64,000 bases of DNA from Vibrio europaeus (GTDB lineage: Bacteria > Pseudomonadota > Gammaproteobacteria > Enterobacterales > Vibrionaceae), in NCBI RefSeq assembly GCF_001695575.1, contig NZ_LUAX01000001.1:558001-622000 (forward strand). Reading direction: 5' to 3'. The first letter of the stretch is position 1; each line of letters starts with the position of its first letter. Shown here in pieces: positions 55,187 through 64,000 of this stretch. The notes beneath the pieces are model-generated. The model ran no database searches. It saw nothing but the letters and a program-made list of their open reading frames with translations, and was not told the DNA's origin. Both the position numbers and the translations under genes were made by a program.

Positions 55187-56311
55187 TTAAATGCGTTCTT
55201 CGATGATTCCGCCACCTAAGCAAACATCACCTTTATAGAAAACAGCAGATTGCCCCGGTGTGACAGCGATTTGAGGCTCGTCAAATATCACTTTAATGTT
55301 TTCATCATCGATAGGGATGATAGTACATGGGATATCTGTTTGACGGTAGCGAGTTTTTACAGTGCATTGTAACGGTTCTTTAATCGTTTCACGAGCAACC
55401 CAGTGTAGTTGAGATGCAACCAAACCTTGAGATTTGAGTATTGGGTGATCTTTACCTTGAACAGCTATTAAGACATTGCGCTTAAGATCTTTGTCACCAA
55501 CGAACCACGGGTCTTCATTACCGCCACCGCCTTTTTGGCCGCCGATATGCAGGCCTTTACGTTGACCTAAGGTGTGGTACATCAATCCGTTGTGCTTACC
55601 AATCACTTTACCTTCCGGCGTTTCAATGTCGCCTGGTTGCGCTGGTAGGTAGCGGCCTAGGAAGTCAGTGAACTTACGTTCGCCAATGAAACAGATACCG
55701 GTAGAGTCTTTCTTCTTCGCTGTGATCAGATCTTGTTCTTCAGCTATGCGGCGAACCTCTGGCTTTTCTAAATCACCGACAGGGAATAGGCTACGTGCAA
55801 CCTGATCGCTGCTTAAGGTGTATAGGAAATAGCTTTGGTCTTTGTTGTTGTCTAGACCACGAAGCATGCGTGGCTTGTCGCCATTTTCAACTTCTTCTGG
55901 AGTCGGGAATGTACGGCGTACATAGTGACCCATAGCGATATAGTCTGCGTCGAGCACTTCATCCGCAAATTCTAAGAATGCTTTAAACTTGATCTCTTTG
56001 TTGCACAGAATATCTGGGTTAGGTGTACGGCCAGCTTTGTATTCAGCAAGGAAATACTCGAACACGTTATCCCAATATTCGGCAGCAAAGTTAATCGTGT
56101 GCAGGTGAATGCCTAGCTTGTCACAGACCGCTTGCGCATCGGCAAGATCCTCAGCTGCTGTACAGTATTCTTCGTTGTCATCTTCTTCCCAGTTCTTCAT
56201 AAACAGGCCTTCTACTTGGTAGCCTTGCTGCTTAAGAAGATACGCAGATACAGATGAATCAACGCCACCGGACATGCCAACGATGACTTTCTTTTGACTG
56301 TTGTCAGACAT
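55187..56311 (-). CDS. mnmA: tRNA-uridine 2-sulfurtransferase MnmA
   Basis: 374 residues. PP-loop [13 protein letters not shown] near 14-26, catalytic cysteines in [10 protein letters not shown] and [12 protein letters not shown], and C-terminal beta-barrel. Makes 2-thiouridine at the wobble position of tRNA Lys, Glu and Gln with sulfur from the Tus relay. Operon with hflD. Confidence 0.97.
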   Translation of the reverse strand: MSDNSQKKVIVGMSGGVDSSVSAYLLKQQGYQVEGLFMKNWEEDDNEEYCTAAEDLADAQAVCDKLGIHLHTINFAAEYWDNVFEYFLAEYKAGRTPNPDILCNKEIKFKAFLEFADEVLDADYIAMGHYVRRTFPTPEEVENGDKPRMLRGLDNNKDQSYFLYTLSSDQVARSLFPVGDLEKPEVRRIAEEQDLITAKKKDSTGICFIGERKFTDFLGRYLPAQPGDIETPEGKVIGKHNGLMYHTLGQRKGLHIGGQKGGGGNEDPWFVGDKDLKRNVLIAVQGKDHPILKSQGLVASQLHWVARETIKEPLQCTVKTRYRQTDIPCTIIPIDDENIKVIFDEPQIAVTPGQSAVFYKGDVCLGGGIIEERI

Positions 56312-56506
56312 TACTAAACACCACTTAATTTAACTGGACGCAGATTTTATCAGAAAGCATAGCGAGGTGACAGATCCGAGATCGAACTCACACTTCGTTT
56401 TCGGGCGTTTATTAGACGTTTGCTTAGTGAAAATCGCGGAAACTTGACTATTAAACTTGTATATGTGGCATAGTGGCGAAAATTCAAGAGAGCCAGAGTG
56501 AGTCTA

Positions 56507-56776
56507 ATGAGCGAAGAAAACCAAATCATCGAAGAAGCCCAGTTGATTGAAGTTATCGAAAACCAGCTAGAAGATGGAAATCCAGTTAAGGTGAAAGAGA
56601 CCTTAATGCGTTTGATGATGACGGGCACGACTCGTGAAGACGCTATCGCCATGATGGCGTGTGCAGTAGCGATTGAAATCTTTGATGTAATGAAAAACGA
56701 AGGTGAGTTCAACTTGAAGCGCTACGCTGAGAACCTAGAACGCTTACCGGACCTAAGCTTTATGGAAGGTGAATAA
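56507..56776 (+). CDS. Conserved-looking small cytoplasmic protein
   Basis: 89 residues, acidic and helical, starting MSEENQIIEEAQLIEVIE and ending LPDLSFMEGE. No signal or membrane segment, no recognised family. ATG at 56507 has GAGTGAG upstream; a GTG three codons earlier is the alternative. Divergent from mnmA and upstream of gsk. Composition and codon use match core genes, so it is probably real. Confidence 0.75.
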   Translation: MSEENQIIEEAQLIEVIENQLEDGNPVKVKETLMRLMMTGTTREDAIAMMACAVAIEIFDVMKNEGEFNLKRYAENLERLPDLSFMEGE

Positions 56777-56904
56777 GCCACGACTCCTTTCGTTAAAACA
56801 GCCAGCCTATAGCGATAAGAGCACTCATTAAAAGTGGGTGCTTCATCAATCGACCATCCCACTTATTTATTACATTCAGAGCTGCTCAGATTTTAATTGC
56901 CGAT

Positions 56905-56922
56905 GCAAACGTTTGCTATAAT
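56905..56922 (+). promoter_or_regulatory. PurR operator overlapping the gsk promoter
   Basis: GCAAACGTTTGC (56905-56916), a perfect palindrome, runs directly into TATAAT (56917-56922), a consensus -10 box. PurR bound here would block the promoter of gsk, about 90 bases before its start. Confidence 0.85.
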
Positions 56923-57009
56923 ACCTTTTGTTGCCGTCCTAAAACCTGCAAGGTAGAATCCGGCATCCTTTCATCCCTTATTCAGATTCTTTACTGCAGA
57001 AGCATTGTT

Positions 57010-58314
57010 ATGAAATTTCCTGGTCAACGTAAATCAAAGCATTACTTTCCTGTTCACGCTCGTGATCCATTAGTGAGTCAATCACAAGAAAGTAAAAAAA
57101 TGTCGCGCACGCATATTATCGGCATTGATCAAACTCTTGTTGATATTGAGGCCAAAGTAAGCAGTGAGCTTATCGAAAAATACCAACTGAGTAAGGGACA
57201 CTCGCTCGTTATTGATGATGAGACTGCTGAAGCACTGTATAACGAACTCAAAGAACGTGAATTGATCACCAATGAATATGCTGGTGGCACGATTGGTAAT
57301 ACGCTTCACAACTATTCAGTACTGGCTGATGATCGCTCTACGCTTTTAGGGGTAATGAGCCAAGATATTAAAATTGGTAGTTATGGTTACCGCTATTTAT
57401 GTAATACATCAAGCCGTATGGATCTAAACCACCTTCAAGGTGTTGATGGTGCAATTGGTCGTTGTTTTGCACTGATTACTGAAGATGGCGAGCGTACTTT
57501 CGCTATTAGTGAAGGGCAAATGAATCAGCTCCATCCGGATAGCATTCCTGAGAAAATATTCAAAAATGCTTCTGCTTTGGTATTAACCGCTTATTTGGTG
57601 CGCTGTAAGAAGGGCGACCCAATGCCTGAAGCGACGATGAGAGCGATCGAGTATGCAAAGAAACATGACGTACCTGTCGTACTGACTCTAGGCACAAAAT
57701 TCGTTATTCAAGATGATCCAAAATTCTGGCAAGACTTTTTAAACGATCATGTTTCAGTAGTCGCAATGAATGAAGATGAAGCAGAAGCACTAACCGGAGA
57801 ATCCGATCCTCTTGCAGCTTCTGATAAAACGCTAGAGTGGGTTGATTTAGTATTATGTACCGCAGGGCCAGTAGGTCTATTTATGGCGGGTTATACTGAA
57901 GAGTCTGCAAAACGTGAAACGTCTTTACCATTATTGCCAGGCAGTATTGCAGAATTTAACCGTTACGAATTTAGCCGACCTGCTTCAAAAGGGCTTTGCG
58001 ATAATCCAATTAAAGTTTACTCGCATATTTCACCTTATATGGGTGGCCCAGAGAAAATTAAGAATACCAATGGTGCTGGTGATGCAGCTCTTTCTGCTTT
58101 ATTACATGATATGGCAGCGAACAAATACCATAAAGAAAATGTGCCTAACTCAAGCAAGCACGCACATTCATACTTAACTTATTCATCGTTCTCGCAAGTA
58201 TGTAAATACTCTAATCGCGCCAGTTACGAAGTGTTAGTGCAGCATTCACCGCGTTTATCTCGTGGACTTCCTGAGCGAGAAGATAGCTTGGAAGAAGCGT
58301 ACTGGGAACGTTAA
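57010..58314 (+). CDS. gsk: Inosine-guanosine kinase
   Basis: 434 residues, identical in length to E. coli Gsk. PfkB/ribokinase family with the N-terminal MKFPGQRKSKHYFPV extension, GGTIGNTLHNYS substrate glycines and the anion hole/catalytic NTNGAGDAALSALL near the C-terminus. Phosphorylates inosine and guanosine in purine salvage. Under a PurR operator that overlaps its -10 box. Confidence 0.96.
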   Translation: MKFPGQRKSKHYFPVHARDPLVSQSQESKKMSRTHIIGIDQTLVDIEAKVSSELIEKYQLSKGHSLVIDDETAEALYNELKERELITNEYAGGTIGNTLHNYSVLADDRSTLLGVMSQDIKIGSYGYRYLCNTSSRMDLNHLQGVDGAIGRCFALITEDGERTFAISEGQMNQLHPDSIPEKIFKNASALVLTAYLVRCKKGDPMPEATMRAIEYAKKHDVPVVLTLGTKFVIQDDPKFWQDFLNDHVSVVAMNEDEAEALTGESDPLAASDKTLEWVDLVLCTAGPVGLFMAGYTEESAKRETSLPLLPGSIAEFNRYEFSRPASKGLCDNPIKVYSHISPYMGGPEKIKNTNGAGDAALSALLHDMAANKYHKENVPNSSKHAHSYLTYSSFSQVCKYSNRASYEVLVQHSPRLSRGLPEREDSLEEAYWER

Positions 58315-58332
58315 TTCCGTTATTGAACGATC

Positions 58333-58358
58333 AAAGCCTCATTAAATTGAGGCTTTTT
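58333..58358 (+). terminator. Rho-independent terminator of gsk
   Basis: AAAGCCTCA pairs with TGAGGCTTT (58348-58356), then TT. 18 bases after the stop. Confidence 0.88.
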
Positions 58359-58374
58359 ATTTGCAGCAATAATA

Positions 58375-58399
58375 AAAAAGCGCCATATAGGCGCTTTTT
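58375..58399 (-). terminator. Terminator of hns (bidirectional)
   Basis: AAAAAGCGCC pairs with GGCGCTTTTT around ATATA; five T on both strands. Nineteen bases past the hns stop. Confidence 0.88.
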
Positions 58400-58417
58400 G
58401 TAAATCACTAGAAATGA

Positions 58418-58828
58418 TTAGATTAGGAAGTCGTCGAGTGACTTACCAGCATCTAATTGCTCTTGGATTAGTGAAGGTGTACGACCTTGACCTGTCCAAG
58501 TTTTCTCTTCACCTGAAGCATCAACATATTTATATTTTGCTGGGCGAGGAGCACGCTTCGCTTTAGGCTTGCTTCCTTTAGACTCACCGGCCAATGCAGA
58601 AATAAGCGCCTCAACGTCGATACCGTCTTTTGCAATTTGCTCAGCGATAGCGGCTAGCTTAGCATCTTGCTCAGCTGCAGCTGCGCGTTCTGCCTCTTCA
58701 GCTTCTTTGCGCTCAGTAACAACAGTAGTTAGTTTATCGAGTGCTTCTTCTAACTGCTCAAGTGATAAGTCACGAGAAAGCGCACGCAAACTACGAATGT
58801 TCAATAGTGTTTTTGTTAGTTCCGACAT
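58418..58828 (-). CDS. hns: H-NS family nucleoid protein (VicH-type)
   Basis: 136 residues. N-terminal oligomerisation helices with an alanine/glutamate-rich coiled coil (about 1-75), a basic linker (SKGSKPKAKRAPRPAK), and the DNA-binding domain with the core WTGQGRTPSLIQEQ. Silences AT-rich foreign DNA; in this window the integrative element and the TPS/CDI remnant are plausible targets. Codon bias suggests high expression. A long AT-rich region lies upstream, consistent with autoregulation. Confidence 0.95.
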   Translation of the reverse strand: MSELTKTLLNIRSLRALSRDLSLEQLEEALDKLTTVVTERKEAEEAERAAAAEQDAKLAAIAEQIAKDGIDVEALISALAGESKGSKPKAKRAPRPAKYKYVDASGEEKTWTGQGRTPSLIQEQLDAGKSLDDFLI

Positions 58829-59420
58829 TTATTCATCTCTTCGTAATATAAGTTGTCGACGTATGAATCATAAACCTCTAAATTTAATATTACAATCTCA
58901 CTGACATAAATTTACGTAAAATAAATTATCACAATGTTGTTTGAGAGCCGTTTAATTATTAATTTAGTTGCTTGCAATAAATAGATCTTCTTTCGCGCTT
59001 ATCTCTTATATTTGCAGAGACCTATCTTGGAGTCCGGTTTCATATTAAATGTTATCGAAAATATAACCGTACCCCTGAGGTATATGACTTTTAGTATGTA
59101 TCAGTGCGAAAAAACAAGTCTGGTGTATCAAAAAAATGTATCTGTCATGTAAGGGTGGTTAGGAAAAAACGTCATTAATAGAATGAATTTCTAAGAAATT
59201 AGACCGTTCGAGTTTAATGAATGAACCAATAAGCTATCAAATTGGATGACTATTCATCAATCTTGAAAGCTTAGTCGAAGTTGGCTACCGATATTTTTAA
59301 CAGTATAAAGTGGAATATTATGTTGAAAGAGGTGGTGATATGAGTACAATGGGCGCAACCTAATGCGATTTGTTGGTTAAATTATTGTTAAAATGATTTT
59401 TCGGTAGTTTAAAGTTTCAA
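58829..59420. other. Long AT-rich region between hns and the lysine riboswitch
   Basis: 592 bases without a supported gene. It must contain the hns promoter (minus strand, near 58830-58950) and the promoter of the riboswitch transcript. Only very short frames are present (for example MLKEVVI at about 59320). No repeat, tRNA or terminator seen. Length and AT content fit H-NS-bound control DNA. Confidence 0.5.
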
Positions 59421-59601
59421 CAGTCGCGGTAGAGGCGCGGAATAAATAAGTAGTGTTTGTTGGGGTGATGCCAATGAGCAAACATAAAAGGTTATTTCGC
59501 CGAAGTGAATTCTCTCATCAATGAGGTTTGCTGGGGTTACACTCGAAAGGGGTAACACTGCCATAGTCTATAATTTGTAAAACTATGGAGCGCTACTGTA
59601 G
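59421..59601 (+). ncRNA. Lysine riboswitch (L box)
   Basis: The conserved blocks appear in the right order: GGTAGAGGCGCG (59428-59439), AAGTAG (59448-59453), GGTGATGCC, GCCGAAG (59499-59505), CTGGGG (59531-59536), AAAGGGGTAACACTG, and GGAGCGCTACTG (59587-59598) closing P1 with GGTAG. This is the five-helix lysine aptamer. The P1 3' strand CTACTGTAG (59593-59601) can also pair with CTGCAGTAG (59675-59683), a possible switch helix. It sits in front of the NhaC-type transporter, as in other gamma-proteobacteria. Confidence 0.93.
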
Positions 59602-59717
59602 GGCTGGGTTTAGCATTCGCTGACCTATCGCTAATTTCAACTTAATTGATTGGAAATGATTTCCTTCAATTAGTCTGCAGTAGATCTCTAACCATTTATT
59701 ACTGGTTTTTGAAGATC

Positions 59718-61319
59718 ATGAATTTAATTGATTTTGCATCATCTCCTTTGTCTCTTTTGCCGCCAATTGTGGCATTGAGTCTTGCTATTATTACCCGCCG
59801 CGTACTTGTCTCGCTTGGTGTCGGTATTGTTTTAGGCGCAATCCTACTTAACGACTACTCATTTGGTAGTGCGCTTGGATATGTTGGTTCTACCGTTTCA
59901 AGTGTCTTTATTGAAGATGGTGGCATCAATACTTGGAATATGAGTATTGTCGGCTTCCTACTATTACTTGGGATGATGACAGCGCTATTGACGCTATCTG
60001 GCGGTACACGTGCGTTTGCAGAGTGGGCGCAAACTCGCGTTAAGAGTAAGCGTGGTTCTAAGCTACTTGCTGCATTCTTAGGTGTTTTCATCTTTGTTGA
60101 TGATTACTTCAATAGCTTGGCTGTGGGTGCCATCTCTCGTCCTGTCACTGACCGTTTCTACGTATCACGAGCTAAGCTAGCTTATATTCTCGATTCAACA
60201 GCGGCTCCAATGTGTGTGATCATGCCTGCTTCTAGCTGGGGTGCCTACATCATGACAATCATTGGTGGCATCTTAGTTTCGCATGGCATTACTGAGTATT
60301 CAGCACTTGGCGCATACGTTCGCCTAATTCCGATGAACTTCTATGCTATCTTCGCGCTACTTATGGTATTTGCTGTTGCTTGGTTCGGGCTAGACATCGG
60401 TAAGATGCGTGAGCATGAAATTGCGGCGTCACGTGGTCACGGGTTTGCCAAAGAGCAAGCTGAAGACTCTGAAGAAGCTCACGAGCTAAACGAAGAGCTG
60501 GATATCGAAGAAAGCGATAAGGGTAAAGTTTCTGACCTAATCTTGCCGATCGTGTTACTTATTGTCGCGACGGTTGCTTCTATGCTTTACACTGGCGGCC
60601 AAGCTCTTGCTGCTGACGGCATTGCGTTTAACTTACTTGGTGCGTTTGAGAATACAGATGTAGGTACATCTCTTATTTATGGTGGTCTAGTTGGCTTGGC
60701 TGTTGCGCTGTTTACCGTTATTAAACAAGGTATTGCGGTAAGTGAGATCTCTCGTACGCTATGGATTGGTGCGAAATCAATGTTTGGTGCGATCCTGATC
60801 CTAGTGTTTGCTTGGACGATTGGTTCAGTTATCGGCGACATGAACACAGGTAAGTACTTGTCGACCTTAGCTCAAGGCAATATCAACCCACATTGGCTGC
60901 CCGTTATTTTGTTCCTATTGTCTGGTCTTATGGCGTTTTCTACAGGTACATCATGGGGCACATTCGGTATCATGCTTCCAATCGCGGGTGATATGGCAGG
61001 TGCAACGGATCTGGCGTTAATGCTACCAATGCTAAGTGCTGTATTAGCGGGTTCAGTATTTGGTGACCACTGTTCACCAATCTCAGATACCACCATACTT
61101 TCTTCGACAGGTGCTCGTTGTAATCACATCGACCACGTAGCGACTCAGTTGCCATATGCACTGTCAGTTGCAGTCGTGTCGTGTATTGGTTTCATTACTC
61201 TGGGTATGACCGCTTCTATCGGCATGTCATTCGCAGCAGCGTCAGTAGCATTTATCGCTATTTGTGTCTTGCTATCTGTTCTGTCTAAGTCAAAGATGGC
61301 GAGTTGCCAAAACGCATAA
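59718..61319 (+). CDS. lysW: Lysine transporter LysW, NhaC antiporter superfamily
   Basis: 533 residues with about eleven to twelve membrane helices and an acidic cytoplasmic loop (about 240-275). NhaC-family signatures: VFIFVDDYFNSLAVGAISRPVTDR, APMCVIMPASSWGAY, FSTGTSWGTFGIMLPIA and FGDHCSPISDTTILSSTGA. Sequence alone would be called Na+/H+ antiporter, but the lysine riboswitch directly upstream matches the predicted lysine importer LysW. ATG at 59718 chosen; a longer start at 59646 would place extra residues in the leader. Confidence 0.88.
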   Translation: MNLIDFASSPLSLLPPIVALSLAIITRRVLVSLGVGIVLGAILLNDYSFGSALGYVGSTVSSVFIEDGGINTWNMSIVGFLLLLGMMTALLTLSGGTRAFAEWAQTRVKSKRGSKLLAAFLGVFIFVDDYFNSLAVGAISRPVTDRFYVSRAKLAYILDSTAAPMCVIMPASSWGAYIMTIIGGILVSHGITEYSALGAYVRLIPMNFYAIFALLMVFAVAWFGLDIGKMREHEIAASRGHGFAKEQAEDSEEAHELNEELDIEESDKGKVSDLILPIVLLIVATVASMLYTGGQALAADGIAFNLLGAFENTDVGTSLIYGGLVGLAVALFTVIKQGIAVSEISRTLWIGAKSMFGAILILVFAWTIGSVIGDMNTGKYLSTLAQGNINPHWLPVILFLLSGLMAFSTGTSWGTFGIMLPIAGDMAGATDLALMLPMLSAVLAGSVFGDHCSPISDTTILSSTGARCNHIDHVATQLPYALSVAVVSCIGFITLGMTASIGMSFAAASVAFIAICVLLSVLSKSKMASCQNA

Positions 61320-61344
61320 CAGATTGAAGTTATTGCTAATAGAT

Positions 61345-61367
61345 AAGGGAGCTCAGGCTCCCTTTTT
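61345..61367 (+). terminator. Rho-independent terminator of lysW
   Basis: AAGGGAGC pairs with GCTCCCTT around TCAG, then TTT. 25 bases after the stop. Confidence 0.9.
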
Positions 61368-61471
61368 ATTTGTCATATACAAATTGAAAAAAGTTTAAAT
61401 AAATGGTTGAAAAATGTTTTCGGCTTGGTTAGTGTGGATATCAACAAAGCGAACAGAAGAGCTTATTAAGT

Positions 61472-61519
61472 ATGCGTAAATTAGTCATGAACATTCATCA
61501 CCATCATCACCCAGTCTAG
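61472..61519 (+). CDS. hisL: His operon leader peptide
   Basis: 15 residues, MRKLVMNIHHHHHPV, with five consecutive histidine codons. Ribosome stalling at these codons under histidine shortage allows the antiterminator to form, as in E. coli hisL (seven His). An internal ATG at 61487 could also start it. Confidence 0.93.
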   Translation: MRKLVMNIHHHHHPV

Positions 61520-61537
61520 TCTTTCGGGAGATGCACG

Positions 61538-61627
61538 CATACCCGGGAGACAGGAAACTCCCGGAGGCTAAAATCGCAAACTACAAGATTTAGAACCCTC
61601 GGGAGAACAACTCTTCCGAGGGTTTTT
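61538..61627 (+). terminator. His attenuator
   Basis: CGGGAG (61543-61548) pairs with CTCCCG (61557-61562), an upstream hairpin. The terminator is AACCCTCGG (61594-61602) with CCGAGGGTT (61616-61624) and a T5 tail to 61627. The shared GGGAG/CTCCC sequences permit alternative pairing between the hairpins. Confidence 0.88.
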
Positions 61628-61684
61628 CAGTATTTGAATCTTAAAAAGTTTATAAATTTCAAAATCTTGCACAGGGATACAGCA

Positions 61685-62581
61685 ATGCAAACACAACGCC
61701 TAAGAATCGCAATCCAAAAGAAAGGTCGCCTGAGTAAAGAGTGTCAGACTCTGCTTAAAAAGTGCGGCGTTAAATTCAATATCATGGGTGAGCGCCTTGT
61801 TGTTCACTCACTAAATATGCCAATTGACCTATTGCTAGTACGCGATGATGATATCCCAGGTCTTATCATGGATGGTGTCGTAGACCTTGGTTTTATCGGT
61901 GAAAACGAGCTTGAAGAAGTACGTTTAGATCGTAAAGCGTTGGGTGAACCATGTGAGTTTGTTCAGTTGCGTCGTCTAGATTTTGGTGGCTGTCGCCTAT
62001 CTATTGCGATTGATAAAGATGAAGACTACAACGGCCCTCAGGACTTAGCAGGTAAACGCATTGCAACGACTTACCCTCAGCTACTAAAAGCGTACATGGA
62101 CGAGCAAGGTGTTCCTTTCTCAACTTGTATGCTCACTGGCTCTGTAGAAGTGGCTCCGCGAGCGGGTCTTGCAGATGCAATTGCAGATCTGGTTTCTACT
62201 GGTGCAACTCTCGAAGCGAACGGTCTTAAAGAAGCTGAAATCATCTTCAAATCAAAGGCGACACTGATTCAACGTACTGGTGAGTTTGACGCCGACAAAG
62301 TAGCGCTAATCGAAAAGCTCCTGACTCGCATGCAAGGCGTACAGCAAGCAAAAGAATCGAAATACATCATGCTACACGCACCAACAGATAAGTTAGACCA
62401 AATCAAATCTTTGCTGCCGGGCGCTGAGGATCCAACGGTTCTACCTCTTTCTGCAGATCAGCAAAAAGTCGCGGTTCACTTGGTGAGTACTGAAAACTTG
62501 TTCTGGGAAACAATGGAACAGCTAAAAGAGTTGGGTGCGAGCTCAATCCTAGTATTGCCAATTGAGAAAATGATGGAGTAA
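61685..62581 (+). CDS. hisG: ATP phosphoribosyltransferase, long form
   Basis: 298 residues, as E. coli HisG (299). Starts [17 protein letters not shown], with [26 protein letters not shown] and the PRPP loop [21 protein letters not shown]; the C-terminal ACT-like domain (about 225-298) binds histidine for feedback inhibition. First step of histidine synthesis. AGGGA ahead of the ATG at 61685; a longer start overlaps the attenuator and is rejected. Confidence 0.97.
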   Translation: MQTQRLRIAIQKKGRLSKECQTLLKKCGVKFNIMGERLVVHSLNMPIDLLLVRDDDIPGLIMDGVVDLGFIGENELEEVRLDRKALGEPCEFVQLRRLDFGGCRLSIAIDKDEDYNGPQDLAGKRIATTYPQLLKAYMDEQGVPFSTCMLTGSVEVAPRAGLADAIADLVSTGATLEANGLKEAEIIFKSKATLIQRTGEFDADKVALIEKLLTRMQGVQQAKESKYIMLHAPTDKLDQIKSLLPGAEDPTVLPLSADQQKVAVHLVSTENLFWETMEQLKELGASSILVLPIEKMME

Positions 62582-62586
62582 TCGCA

Positions 62587-63879
62587 ATGAGAACAGTCGT
62601 TTGGCAATCATTAAGTGAATCTCAGCAAGACTCTATCTTGGAGCGTCCGGCAATAACTGAAGGGGCAAATATCACCGCAGCGGTTTCGCAAGTTATCGCC
62701 AAGGTTCGCGAAGAAGGGGATGCTGCGTTATTAGAGCTGACAGAAAAGTTTGATCGCGTTAAGCCTGAGTCGATTCGTGTTTCTGAGCAAGAAGTAGAAG
62801 CGGCATGTGAACGCTTGTCTTCCAACATGAAACAGGCGCTTGAGCAGGCCTACGCCAATATCTCTAAGTTCCATAAGGCGCAAAAACCCCAGCCTATCAA
62901 GGTTGAGACTCAGCCTGGCGTCTTGTGTGAGCAAGTCACTCGTCCAATTCAAAAAGTGGGCTTGTACATTCCGGGCGGCAGTGCACCACTGCCATCGACA
63001 GTTTTGATGCTTGGGGTGCCAGCGAAGATTGCAGGTTGTCGCAAAGTGGTTCTTTGTTCTCCTCCGCCTATCGCAGACGAGATCCTTTATGTTGCAAAGT
63101 TATGTGGCATTGATGAAGTCTACAATGTCGGTGGCGGTCAAGCGGTTGCGGCAATGGCGTATGGTACCGAAAGCGTTTCAAAAGTAGATAAGATTTTCGG
63201 GCCGGGTAATGCTTACGTGACAGAAGCAAAGCGTCAGGTAAGCAATGACTTCCGTGGTGCGGCGATTGATATGCCAGCAGGGCCTTCTGAAGTGTTGGTA
63301 CTGGCTGATGAAACCGCTGACCCAGATTTTATTGCTGCCGACTTGCTTAGCCAAGCGGAGCACGGACCAGATTCACAAGTCGTGCTTGTTACACCATCAC
63401 CGATTGTCGCTGATCAGGTTACCGATGCCGTTCAGCGTCAGCTTAAAGAATTATCTCGTGCAGATATTGCTGAAAAAGCCTTAGCATCAAGTTTAATCAT
63501 TATCTCTGAGTCGTTGACTCAAGCAGTGTCGATTTCGAACTACTATGGTCCGGAACACCTGATTGTACAAACTAAGAATCCGCGTGAACTTCTACCTCTA
63601 CTCGATAATGCAGGTTCGATTTTCTTAGGTGATTGGTCCCCTGAATCAGCAGGTGATTACGCGTCAGGGACAAACCACGTTCTTCCTACCTACGGTTACA
63701 CTCGCACATACTCAAGTCTTGGATTGGCTGATTTCTCTAAACGAATGACAGTACAAGAGCTTACGGCAGATGGCTTGAAAGAATTAGCGCCAACCGTTGT
63801 CACCATGGCGGAAGCAGAAGGTCTGGATGCGCACAAGCGTGCTGTGACGATTCGCGTAGAAAAACTGGCAGCTAAGTAA
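62587..63879 (+). CDS. hisD: Histidinol dehydrogenase
   Basis: 430 residues. Zn-dependent, NAD-linked, last two steps of histidine synthesis. Family motifs [65 protein letters not shown] and YGPEHLIVQ (catalytic Glu-His). Begins five bases after hisG. Confidence 0.97.
   Translation: MRTVVWQSLSESQQDSILERPAITEGANITAAVSQVIAKVREEGDAALLELTEKFDRVKPESIRVSEQEVEAACERLSSNMKQALEQAYANISKFHKAQKPQPIKVETQPGVLCEQVTRPIQKVGLYIPGGSAPLPSTVLMLGVPAKIAGCRKVVLCSPPPIADEILYVAKLCGIDEVYNVGGGQAVAAMAYGTESVSKVDKIFGPGNAYVTEAKRQVSNDFRGAAIDMPAGPSEVLVLADETADPDFIAADLLSQAEHGPDSQVVLVTPSPIVADQVTDAVQRQLKELSRADIAEKALASSLIIISESLTQAVSISNYYGPEHLIVQTKNPRELLPLLDNAGSIFLGDWSPESAGDYASGTNHVLPTYGYTRTYSSLGLADFSKRMTVQELTADGLKELAPTVVTMAEAEGLDAHKRAVTIRVEKLAAK

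Positions 63880-64000
<121 letters not shown>

Noticed and set aside
56819..56843. Hairpin after the small gene at 56507 as terminator
   Set aside because: The stem (AGCACTCA/TGGGTGCT) is not followed by a T-run.

Overview
The window is about 64 kb of a Vibrio chromosome. Evidence includes a triclosan-resistant-type FabV, an OmpT-type Vibrio porin next to dinG, a lysine riboswitch in front of an NhaC-type lysine transporter, VicH/H-NS beside gsk, and the order htpX / lipid operon / purB / hflD / mnmA / gsk / hns. From memory, several blocks have the gene order of V. cholerae chromosome 1, but the exact species cannot be named from sequence alone.

Layout. 1-4466 is the right end of a small integrative element: the 3' part of a tyrosine recombinase gene, three small membrane or secreted proteins and a P-loop ATPase/helicase with a C-terminal helix-turn-helix. 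It ends in a 3' fragment of a tRNA-Ser gene, the probable attachment site. 4526-14209 is a cluster of fructose-family PTS permeases with manA and an AraC-type regulator. 14261-20903 holds a PPC-domain protein, a PLP enzyme, a two-component system and a three-gene envelope glycosylation operon (GtrB-like, ArnT/GT39-like, GtrA-like). 21253-25621 is fatty-acid metabolism (PsrA-like TetR, fadE, fabV). 26007-29518 is an AT-rich, decayed two-partner secretion/CDI-like locus, inserted between two related terminator hairpins that end fabV and xthA. 29589-39911 is core: xthA, a chemoreceptor, the dinG-yfcA-priC-ybaM-roxA operon, an OmpT-type porin and a DUF2057 protein. 39988-45067 is the biotin regulon with a BirA operator between bioA and bioBFCD. 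45593-52703 is htpX followed by an eight-gene lipid-modification operon with an ECF11/ChrR-type promoter and TGTACA boxes. 53015-58828 is purB, hflD, mnmA, gsk and hns, with PurR operators before purB and gsk. 59421-61319 is a lysine riboswitch and lysW. 61472-64000 is the his operon start (leader peptide, attenuator, hisG, hisD, partial hisC).

The points most worth a second look are: (i) the TpsB gene loses its canonical last beta-strand by a frame change exactly at an in-phase A AAA AAG heptamer, the E. coli dnaX slippery sequence; (ii) the TpsA partner is cut to its secretion domain and joined to an out-of-frame tail, followed by two small membrane proteins that look like orphan immunity genes; (iii) a mosaic intergenic repeat family made of a GGGTTGAC terminator hairpin, YTYTCCAG octamer arrays and TTC mini-hairpins; (iv) the lipid operon carrying two different candidate stress or light inputs in one promoter; (v) an orphan minus-strand terminator at 20902-20932 suggesting a small RNA.
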